From Monosporascus cannonballus (lineage: Eukaryota; Ascomycota; Sordariomycetes; Xylariales), in contig QJNS01000138.1 of NCBI GenBank assembly GCA_004154925.1, positions 130,943-194,942 of the forward strand: a stretch of 64,000 bases of DNA. The letters run 5' to 3'. Numbering within the stretch: the first letter of the stretch is position 1; each line of letters starts with the position of its first letter. The position numbers and the translations under genes were made by a program. Under the pieces are notes generated by a model. That model saw only the letters and a list, made by a program, of their open reading frames with translations. It was not told the DNA's origin and did not search any database. This document shows positions 49,101-58,900 of this stretch, one piece after another.

Positions 49101-52100
49101 GGCAAAATACCTTATATTTTTCGTACAACAGAAACGAAAAATTTGGATTTTTAAGTAATTATTAAAAATGCAACGATATTATTATTAAAATTGAAATATT
49201 ATTACCTTTAATTAAGGAAAAGCAAAACCGACTTTACGGAACTAAATGGTTTATAATATTTAATTTTAAAGAATATAACTTTTTTAAATTAAAAATGAAT
49301 AAAAATAAAAAGATAACTTTTAAAATAAAATGTGAATTATTTAAATATTTAGTTCTATTAATAGAAAACACAAATTTACCAGTAATCTTTTAATGAATAA
49401 TTAATTCCGTATTTCAAAAATACCTCGATATTTCCGTTTTTCAATACTTCGACAATATTTTCATTTTTTTAAAAACGGAAAAAATATATACAAAATATAT
49501 TTATAAAATGCTTTAAACTTTATAAAATACAAAATTATTTGTTAATACAAAAACAATAATTGTATAAATACGAAATAGAATATCTGAAATATGTTGTCAC
49601 CTTAGAATATAGTAGGATAAACCTCAAAAATGTCGGTATAATCATAAAATAATAAACGCTAATAACGGTTAAAAAGGTATAGTTATTCCTTGGATTCGCC
49701 AATTATTATCGGAAATTTATTTGAAATTTTAGTAAAATAATTAGATCTCTAACGAACTTTACGAAAAAAAGTTTAAATAAACTTCAAATACGAAAAAAGC
49801 ATTTTAGGATAATAAAGAGATAATTATTAACAAGCTAATATCAATTATATACGATTTAAACCGCCTTATTAAATTAAAAATCGATATTTCGGATTATGCG
49901 TTAAATGTAATAATCCGATAACAAAATCATTAAGGTAAATTATATCTTATTACGTTTTTTTATATAAATTAAAAAAACTTGAATTTAATTACGGTATTTC
50001 AAATAAGGAATTTATAACTATTATTATGGCATTTCAAGATTTTAAATATTTCCTAAAGGAAAGCTTATACCAGATTAAATTTTATACGGATTATTAAAAC
50101 TTTACCTGATTTATTACAACCAGAAAACTTACAAAATAATAATTTTGTTATATAAAACAATTAGCGAACTTCGATTTCGTTATTATCTATAGGAAAAATT
50201 CAAAAAATAACAAAGCAGATACCTTAAGTAAGCGGCTAAATTTCGAAAAGAATTGGTTAAAGTTAGCCATATAATTTTTAATATTACTATAAAAAGATAT
50301 TTACGCCTACAACAGATTACGACAATTCGAGCAATACCTCTTAATATATATTAGAAAATTTAACGATATAACGATAATTTCTTAAAACACTGAAAAATAA
50401 ATAAAATATAAATTTTTTAATAAAATAACCAATTTTTAATACGAAACATATATAAACATTAATTTTACAGATGTTTAGGAATTTATAAAATCTTAAAACG
50501 GCTTTAAGATATATATTTCTTTCTTAAAATAAAGTTAGCAGTAAAACAAAGTATACGATAATATAATATTTATACCAGAACGAAAACGTAAGAATATAAA
50601 TTATGTAGAAAATTATAATTATTACAGTCGAGGTGCAAAAGTCTTCGTAAATTTCTGCACGTTTCACAAAAACGCGTATTTTTTCCACTTTAACGCCAAT
50701 ACCATTCATACTTTAATCATAAGTGGACATCCTAATTTGGGTCCAATTGCTTCGCGAAAAAAATAATCACCTCATACGAGAACGAAATAAAAAACCGAAA
50801 AAGATTTAGGCAACGGCTTTATCGAAATCGCGAAAAAATACGGAATATCTCCTATTATCGTTTAGGGCGTCTATAATCGTTATACGGGTTAAAATTTAAC
50901 CCAATTTTCGTTACGTTCGGATCGCTTATATAAATTTTGGCCGTTTTATAAAAACCTTTTATGGCGATTTATTAGTTTTAATCCTGTTATATTTATTATT
51001 AAATTTTACAAAATATATTATTTTTATATTTTTAAGTAAATTTAAACGAGGAAATTTCGTCGGAAAAAGATTATATATTAATATATATTTTAATATCCGT
51101 TTATAATTCCGGAATATATGAAACAAAGATTTTTTTAAGCTTTAAAATACCAAAAAACCCCTTAAATAACAACGAAAAATCTTTTTAGTAACGAAACGAA
51201 CGTAAACCATAACTGTAATAAACGGGCGCAATAGATGTTTCGCCGAAAAAATCTTTAATATATTATTTTTCTTCCCTTAATTATTATACTAATTATTAAT
51301 CGTTTTTTTCGAAATAGAAAAATCTCGTTTATTACCCAAATATATATAAGCTTAATATAAAAAAACCGGCTAAATGCAAATATTTTAAAATAATATGCGG
51401 TATAAAAAATGGAATTTTTTAATAACTTTCAATAAGGACCCTAAGACCGTTCGGAACGAAATAACTGGACGCGTTTATCGTAATTATTTCAACGAATACT
51501 TTCCCGAATGCCTTAATAAAGACTTTATTTTTATGCAAAATAACGCTTTTAGTTATATTGCCCGAATCGTAAAACAATAGCTTTAAAGGTAAGCCGTCGA
51601 AATGCTAAAATGGCCTCTATATTCGCCCGATTTAAATCTTACCGAAAATATATAAAACCTATTAAAAAAATATATCCAAAAGAAGAAACCGAAATTTAGG
51701 TTATTGGGCAATACGTAACATATTTTAGATTTACTTAATGCTATTATACTTATTATATAAAAAAATGCGGAAAATATATATTAAATAATTGAATAAATAA
51801 TATATTAAAGCAGATTAAGGCTATAATTACAATTTAAGGCTGGTATACGAAATATTAAAATCACTTGCCGTATACGTACTTTATTTATTTACAAGTAATT
51901 AAAATTATTCGCAATTTTTTAAAGAATTAATAGAAAAACGAATAAGTAAAATGGTAAAGGTGGTGGTTGAAAATATGGAGTATAAAGATTAAACCGAGAC
52001 TTTTGCCCCCGACTGTATTAATCACAAAATAACAATAATATTTAATTATATTTGACTTTATTACCAATTTCTCTATATTAAATAAATCCAGATATAGGAA

Positions 52101-53060
52101 TATATTACGCTAATATTTTCGTAATCGTCAACCGATTTCCGATATGTTCTTATTTTTTACTCTATTATAAAGATATAAACGCCGAATAAATAACATATAT
52201 AGATTACTACTACAAAGTACTTTAAATAAAGGATTAATATTCGCATTAAAGTTTTAGCAAAGCTTAATAATAAACCTCGGCCTAAATTACAAATTATTTA
52301 ACGTATTTAAAATATAAACGAATAGATAAATAAAATAAATAAATTAAACTTTAAAAACATGTTTACGACGTTATATTAATTATAAACGAAATATTTAAAT
52401 TAAGAAATTCCCAATTACATAATTAACTAATAATATCAATTATTACGAAAGTATTAAAATAATATTTGTAAATAGGATTTTCGGTTTTATTTTAAAGGTT
52501 TATAAAAACGTACGTAATAACGGTTTAATTAATATTAAAATAATTTTTAAATTCAAATATATAGAATAATTCTAATAAAAATAAAAATAGAATTAAAATT
52601 TGTATATAACTAAATAAGTCAACATTATAATTAGAAAAGGTTAAAAGAATTAATTTTCTAAAAAAGAAAAATGGTTTTCCTTATTATAAAAATATTTAAA
52701 TAAAACGACACAGCGAAAAATTCAATTTTAAATATATTAATCTATAAAAAATTGCCAAGAAAATTTCAGAAAATAATTATTAATTAGAAAGTTTATTAAA
52801 AGTTAAATTTCATTTAACTTTATATATTTCTTGATTCTAATTAACAAGGGATATAATTAAGGTGTATGCAGTATAAAATAACGTAAAATTAAAAACCGAA
52901 TAAACATATAAAATGGAAAAAATATTTGATATGCGAAAATACAACGGACTTACCCAATAGTTAATTAAGTAAAAAAAGTACCCGGATTTCGAAAATACTT
53001 AGAAACTTATCAAAAACCTTATTAACGCCTAACGCCTATTAAAGAACTTTTAATAGCGGT
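46197..53060 (+). pseudogene. Gypsy-7 gag-pol, mutated, interrupted by Mariner-1
   Basis: Read on the + strand. The gag zinc knuckle YYNYNKIEHKLA (Cys to Tyr changes) is near 47233. The protease region DIRIGTD-YIVIVNSGVLGGN is near 48290. Reverse transcriptase has QYFDNIFIF near 49440 with the second catalytic Asp now Asn. Integrase is cut by the transposon at 50633. The chromodomain KIFDMRKYNGLTQ-LIK-KKYPDFENT-KLIKNLI is near 52915-53030, with stops at the Trp codons. Confidence 0.86.
50635..52015 (+). mobile_element. Mariner-1: Tc1-like DNA transposon, inactivated
   Basis: About 20-bp terminal inverted repeats: the left end CAGTCGAGGTGCAAAAGTCT pairs with the right end, whose complement reads CAGTCGGGGGCAAAAGTCT. 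Flanking TA dinucleotides (50633-50634 and 52016-52017) are the expected target duplication. The transposase reads on the + strand (about 50750-51830). FSNETNV (about 51183) and FIFMQNNA (51526-51549) are the DET and DNA motifs with both catalytic Asp changed to Asn. MLKWPLYSPDLNLTEN (about 51603-51650) keeps the Glu, 34 residues after the second Asp (DD34E). G-to-A change of GAC/GAT to AAC/AAT is what RIP on the other strand gives. The element is younger than Gypsy-7. Confidence 0.92.
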
Positions 53061-53684
53061 AACGAGATTATTAAAAAAGGTTCCTTTATGAAGGCCCTTA
53101 AAAGTAAATTAATTAAAAGAATTAAAGGGTAATACGAAAGAAAAGGCCTTAGCCTTTATACGCTTTTATGTATCTAATTTATTTATTAACTAAAGCCTAT
53201 AATTAACAATTTTAATTTTTTTGGCGTAAAAGAATTTCTAACGACGAAAACGAAAAAGGCGATTAATAATTTCGTTAATATTATATTATTTATACGCCAG
53301 ATCTGTTTTTAATTCCTGCTAAAAGCGCAAAAACGTTATTTTGGCAATAATTTGCTCACGATTCAGGTGATTTTTTATTTCTTAAGACGGCGTAAAAATT
53401 AATTAAAATGCTAAAATTATCGTAATAACGAGAGTTATAAATATATTTATTATAATAACAAGTTTCTTTAATTATTTAATTTTTAATGCAATTTTTAACA
53501 TAAAATAAATATAATATAATTTCAAAATTAAATTTAATAACATAAGGAATCAGAAAATCCAGATTTTTTTAATTAGGACGATTATAAGGTTTGTGATTAA
53601 CGATACGATCGGCTATAATAAAAGATAGTAACTTATTATAAAAGAAAATCTTTAAAGGTGAGGATCTTAGAAAAGAGGAAATCG
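53061..53684. other. Gypsy-7 extra region between chromodomain and 3' LTR
   Basis: About 620 bp. On the - strand, antisense to pol, one frame reads NHLNREQIIAKITFLRF, ELKTDLAYK, NINEIINRLFRFRR and FSFVLPFNSFN, ending KSSLIGVRR and a stop, with breaks mostly at likely Trp or Gln codons. On the + strand, a different open frame ends KKIFKGEDLRKEEIAL against the LTR, resembling the sense frames of Gypsy-3 and -5. Strand unresolved. Confidence 0.4.
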
Positions 53685-54057
53685 CATTACAACCCAACCC
53701 AAAATTGGCTTCGAAAACGGTTAAACTCATACGAAAAGGTTATGTAATTTAAATTTCACTTGATAATAATATCCAAATAAGTCTATTTAGAACTAATTAA
53801 ATCCAATAATATTAGATTTATAACAATATCAAGATCTAATAAAAATTTAATTTAATTCAGAAAAGATATATATATTTATTATTTCTATAATTTAAATGGC
53901 TTTAGTTTGCAATATAATATCGTTATCTAAGACACCCTTGATATTACGAGACGTAACACGATTACTGTATCTATTGCTCAGATTCCCACGATACTTCTGC
54001 CAGCATAAACCCGTACGATTAAGGTTTAATAGTTGGTTAAACCCCCTAGCCGTCACA
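53685..54057 (+). repeat. Gypsy-7 3' LTR
   Basis: 373 bp ending TAGCCGTCACA at 54057. Its first two bases read CA where the partner has TG. The R-U5 half is the least mutated copy of this module in the window. Confidence 0.9.
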
Positions 54058-54244
54058 GATAATGGATAGCTGTGATCTCCGACCAATCGTAAAGCGTATT
54101 CCAAAAAGTGAGTGTATTAGGTTACTTCCATCTGGCGTTTCTCACTAGCTGCTAGATGGTGGATTTATATTAGTAAGTGGGTCGGTGGCTGATCGGTGGC
54201 TGGTCGGCTACCAGCCTCATCCTTATTGAGGATGTATTTTCACA

Positions 54245-57182
54245 ATTGCGGCTTTTATTTTCTCGCTTACTGTTTTAAAAACTTTCGTTAGTATTTATGC
54301 GAATTATTCGTAATCGTTATAAATTCGTATAATTGCCGGAGTTTTTATTAATAAAATAACATATTTTCTTATAATAAATTCGAACTAAATAACCATATTC
54401 CTAATATATCGTTTAATTATAAATTCGATTCTTATAATAAATGTAATTAGTTAAATAGAAAAATATCTAAAATCTATTCGATATTAAGTTATAAATAATT
54501 ATAACTTGGTTAAAGTTTTATTAAACGATTTTGGCTTAAGTGGTTTAAAAACCTTTTTTAATTTTTTGTAAAATTTAACTAAATAATTTAACTTATTCGA
54601 AAAAGCTTTCCGATTTCGAAAACTTTCCTCTTCCTTTTAAACTTCTTATAAGCTTCTTAAAAAAATCGTAAAATTATTATTATTCTTTTTAAGCTGAAAA
54701 TACGTTCGTTTATAGCTGTTATGACCTAACGGTCTTGGCTTCCTCGCAGACGGTCGAGGCCACGAAAAGACAAAAACCCCGACCACCGCCAAGAAATCAC
54801 GTGACCGGCTCAAAGGTCTCAAGGTGCCAAGCACCTTGAGCCCCTTAATCCGGCAAAAGGGCTCAAAGGGCTCAAAGGGCTCAAGGGTTTGAGCCGCTTG
54901 AGTTGCCTCATCGTGATCAGGACCCCATTTTGGAGGTTGTGGCTGCGCCTGCGGCGTAGCAGTCGTAGCCACAGCTATAGCTTTTGATCAAGAAATATTT
55001 GTCAGGGGTCCAATATATCAGCTAAACTCTTTTAAAAATAATATTTACAAAAATAACAAAATCTCTAAAATACCGCCTGATAGTAAGTTATGATTTTTTC
55101 GTTTAATTTAATACGTTCCTATATAAATTCGCAAATATTATTATTATTAATTTTGATAATATATATTAATAATAAAATTCCTAATATTTTAATTTGTATA
55201 ATTTAATATAAAATTAAAATTTTCATTTTTTAATATCATAATAATTTTAATTAATATGGAATAAAAATTATTATAATAAAAAAATGGCTAAAAATCTCGA
55301 ATAATATATATTATAACTTTTTATTTTTTTTAAGCTAATACGATAATAATATAATTTTATATATCAAAATAATAATATATAAAGTTTAAAATTATCCGTA
55401 ATAAATATCGAAATATATTTTTTTCTTAATTAACTAAATATAAATAATATATATAAAGGTTTATAATAAATATTTTAAACTTTTAAGTATTTAATTTTTT
55501 AAAATCAACCGTTTATTTTTATTTAATGTTTTTACCGGTTTTTTGTCAATATAAACATAATTAACTTATATGTTAACATTATATATACGGCCGATAACCT
55601 TATGGAAATTTTGCGCCGTTAATTTATTCGCCTTTTATTAAACGTTATATTTAATAAATAAAACCGTACTTTACGGAAAGAATAAGTCGATATAATATAT
55701 AATCTGCTTTTCGGCAAATTCAATATCTTTTTCATTAGTGAAATAAATTTCGAAAAATCCCCAATTATTTAAACCCTTTTTTAATAATTAATTTAATTAT
55801 TATTTAGATTATATTATTATTTATGTAGGCAAAAAATAATAAATATTTATATTGGCAATTTTATATTTTATTTTTATTTTCATATTTGCAAATACGAAAA
55901 AATTTAACTTAAAGATATTTAACCGTATAATTGCTAGATAATATAATTATATTATTTTTCGTTTTAAATAAGTATTAAATAATTAATTTTAAATTATTAT
56001 ATTAAATTTATTTTTAAATAACGATATAATTTGGTTATTATTAACAAAATATATTTATTATCGAATTAAAAAGGTTTCTGGCCTAAATATATTAATATCT
56101 GGAATTTGCGTTTTGTTTTCCTCGCTTAAATATATATATTTACGTATATAATAAGTATTAGTAATATTATAAAAATTATAAATTATGGCGGTTTTCGTTA
56201 AATTAACGGCTTAATTAAATATGGTTATACGGCGGAAATCCAACATTTTATTATTAATTATTTCGAAATTAATATTATTATGTTCTTTATAATTAAAAAT
56301 TAACGTTTAAATTAAGGGTATTTAGATTTCCTAATGACTAATATATTCGGATTATTAAATAATATTTTTTTATTTTAGTTTAATAATTTATATTTTATTA
56401 TTAAAATTATTATTTATATTAATAATATGGCAAAAATTATGGATATCCGTAATTACTTAATTAGGATTATAATAAATTAGGGGTATTTGTCGAAAATGAT
56501 AAAAAACGTTATTAAATTTTATAATTTCAAAATATGTTACGAAAATTAAATTCATATATATGATAATTTAAAATAATTAAATAATTTTATCTATATTATT
56601 ATATTTATTATTCTTTTTGAATTAGGTATAAATATTCGGGATAGTAATTAAGTAATATAATAAAATATATCGTAAAATATTTCGATTAAAATTTATAATA
56701 ACGATTTGGTCGAACGGTTTGTAATTATAAACGATTAAATATAATTAATTATAAATAAGTTAGATTATTTATATTTTATTAGACGTTTAACAGATATAAA
56801 ACCGAGCCCTTTATTTTAAAAAAGAATAAAATGGCGAAAAAGATTTAGGCCCGGCAAATCAAAAACTGTATAATATATAAAAATATAAAGGTCGTAACAG
56901 AAAATAATGTAGCGGATTCAGATAATAAAAAGGACGATACGTAATTTATCGCGAATAATTCCGATTAGGACGAAATAATTATCGAAATTTAATCTTAGTT
57001 TTCGGCCAATTAAAATATTACTTTTAAATTTCCGAAATAAAGTAATTTTAATTTACGGTACCAGAGAAACATAAGGCCTTAATAATATGCGTTATTTAAC
57101 GGCAAATATATGCGTAAGGCGATTTTAATATATTTAAAGAAAAATAAAATTGTTATATTAAAAAAAGATTATAATAACTTAA
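54245..57182. other. Degenerate internal region between two Gypsy-8-type LTRs
   Basis: About 2.9 kb, AT-rich and RIP-like, without gag, RT, integrase or chromodomain motifs that I can recognise. It may be a non-autonomous or deleted element sharing LTRs with Gypsy-8. One + frame at about 56830-57185 starts ATG and is protein-like: GTAACAGAAAATAATG encodes VTENNVADSDNKKDD, and reversing G-to-A changes would make it acidic. It ends at the LTR border. No homology is recognised. A 259-bp unmutated insert lies at 54717-54975. Confidence 0.4.
54717..54975. mobile_element. Unmutated GC-rich insert flanked by TATAGC repeats
   Basis: Balanced to GC-rich sequence without RIP changes inside a very AT-rich element. 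TATAGC occurs directly at 54711-54716 and 54976-54981, as a target duplication would. Read differently, TATAGCTGT and ACAGCTATA are inverted ends. It starts TGTTATGACCTAACGG, like the U3 starts of the Gypsy-2/3/5/7 LTRs. It contains three tandem AAGGGCTCA units near 54857-54884 plus inverted CTTGAGCC copies, and ATCACGTGAC. It lacks the shared TATA box and R-U5 module. Confidence 0.55.
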
Positions 57183-57387
57183 TATAAGATAATGGACAGC
57201 TGTGAGCTGGGTGAGGTGATCTCCGACCAGTCGTAAAGCAGATTCCAAGAAATAAATATATTAGGTTACTTTTATCTGGCGTTTCCCACTAACTGCTGAT
57301 GGTAGATTTATATTAGTAAGTGGGTCGGTGGCTAATTGGTAGCTGGTCGGCTACTAACCTTATTCTTATAGGGGCTATATTTTTATA
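57183..57387 (-). repeat. Gypsy-8 3' LTR
   Basis: 205 bp from TATAAGATAATGG (TG mutated to TA) to TTTTTATA. The pyrimidine run ACTTCCCCCTTTTAA just right of it is the polypurine tract of a - strand element, which ties this LTR to Gypsy-8. Confidence 0.78.
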
Positions 57388-57399
57388 ATTACTTCCCCC

Positions 57400-58900
57400 T
57401 TTTAAGCTGTTAATCCTTAATAATATTATTATTAATTTAATATAACGGAGTTTATAGATTTGGTTATATTTGCTTATTAATAATTTACCGTTATATTATG
57501 TTATAAATGGTTGCCGTAATAATTAATACGTACCATATTGCGTAATTAATTATATTCCGCGTAATGTTTTTTTATAATCCGTTTTTAATCCCATTTTATT
57601 TACCTTTTTTTTTCCTTTTACGTTTATATCTTTATTTTTTTATATGTACGTTCCGTTCGGTTTCCCGTTTTTCTTTATTTTTATTTCGCCTTTTCCGTTT
57701 ATTTTACGTATTATCTCCGTTCGTTATATTTTTTTTCGTAAAAAGTTTTTAAAAAAATAATATTTTGATATTAAAAAGAACTGGGATTTCCTTTAATATT
57801 ATTTTTTCGACGCCGATAGTAAGATAAATATTATTTATATTACGGGCGGCAATGAACCATATTATATTTACGTAATATAACGTTATTTCAATTACCGTAC
57901 GATGTGTATATAAATTTTAAACGCCTTAAATTAGATTATAATTAATTATTATTATAAAACCTTTCGCGCGGTAAATAATTATTCTTAATATTATTATTAT
58001 TATTATTTAATTTCCGTTTAAATTCCGGTTATATTTAAAAACGCCTTTCAGACGGTTTTTTAATTCGGTACCGATAATTAGGAGTTAATCGACGAATTCG
58101 AAAAAGTTTGTACTACGGGTACCTAATATGAACGTTTTAATATAATTGCAGTCGGTTATTAATTTGACATCTTTCGTAAGGCCAAATTCGCTTTTAACGC
58201 AATTATTATTAAGGAATATCGTTTTTTAATGCAGCTAAAATTAATTTCCGATTATTTTTTATAATTACAGAAATCTAGTGTTAATACCGTTTTATGGGTT
58301 TATAAATTTAAGTTTTTTTACAAATATTACGGTCTTTTTTTTTACTGTTTTGCGATTAATCTTTAATTAGGCGCAGTTTTAAGGTACCTTTATAAATAAG
58401 GCGATTTTCGAAAGCCGTTATACCGTTACGTTTCCCGCTTACGAATATTTTCCGCCTGTTTTTTTAACGTTTTAACAAAAATTTAATACTTATTAATAAC
58501 TATAATTGGAAAACGGCTTTGTTCGGCAAGATTATTACGAAACTTAAGTATATTAAATGCTTTAAAGACGGCGCCCTATTTTCGACCAGTAATAAATTAT
58601 ATTCTGGTTATTTAGGCCTTATTTTTCGTAAAAAGTAAAACATTTTTAAATTTTTTCTGGTTTTTACGCCTAATAAATTTAATAAATATATTTATTTTTT
58701 GCCGTTATATATTTTCCGATTATTTTCCGATATTCCTATGTTAATTTTTTTTAATACGTTTATTAAAAGTTAATTAACGTAAAACTTAATAATTAAGCGC
58801 GAAATTTTATTTTTAAAATAAAAGTTTAATTTTTTTATATTATTTCTAAATTTTCGATCGATATACGATAAGTTAATTATTTGTTAAAAGCTTAAAAATA
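57400..58900. other. Gypsy-8 extra region between chromodomain and 3' LTR, cryptic ORF
   Basis: About 1.5 kb, too long for a simple untranslated tail. On the + strand, antisense to pol, the frame through 58040-58740 has only about nine stops in 233 codons in very AT-rich DNA. It reads GTDN-ELIDEFEKVCTTGT, FDIFRKAKFAFNAIIIKEYR, FLMQLKLISDYFL and KTAPYFRPVINYILVI. The best - strand frame has about fifteen stops over the same span. No known domain is recognised. The first 350 bp hold an open but Phe/Leu-rich frame (57564-57752), a likely composition artefact. Confidence 0.45.

Larger units (their letters stand above)
45823..54057 (+). mobile_element. Gypsy-7: Ty3/gypsy chromovirus carrying a Tc1/mariner insertion
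   Basis: LTRs lie at 45823-about 46196 and 53685-54057 (373 bp). GATAA at 45818-45822 and 54058-54062 is a perfect 5-bp target duplication. A purine-rich tract (AAAAGAGGAAATCG) precedes the right LTR, giving + orientation. Without the mariner it is about 6.85 kb, close to Gypsy-2. The left LTR is heavily mutated and the right one (CCCACGATACTTCTGCC, CCGTCACA) is almost clean. Confidence 0.93.
45813..54244. repeat. LTR of the Gypsy-8 family, split by Gypsy-7
   Basis: TGTAAGATAA (45813-45822) joins, after removal of Gypsy-7, to TGGATAGCTG onward at 54063-54244. The joined 192-bp sequence matches 57183-57387 (205 bp), which has 13 extra bases after GCTGTGA. Shared blocks include ATCTCCGACCA, GTCGTAAAGC, TATTAGGTTACTT, ATCTGGCGTTT and AGTAAGTGGGTCGGTGGCT. 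It begins TG and ends TTTTCACA. No target duplication is obvious. Confidence 0.75.

Noticed and set aside
57564..57752. A hydrophobic 62-codon + strand frame as a membrane peptide
   Set aside because: The Phe/Leu-rich reading is expected in T-rich DNA, and the following codons are full of stops.
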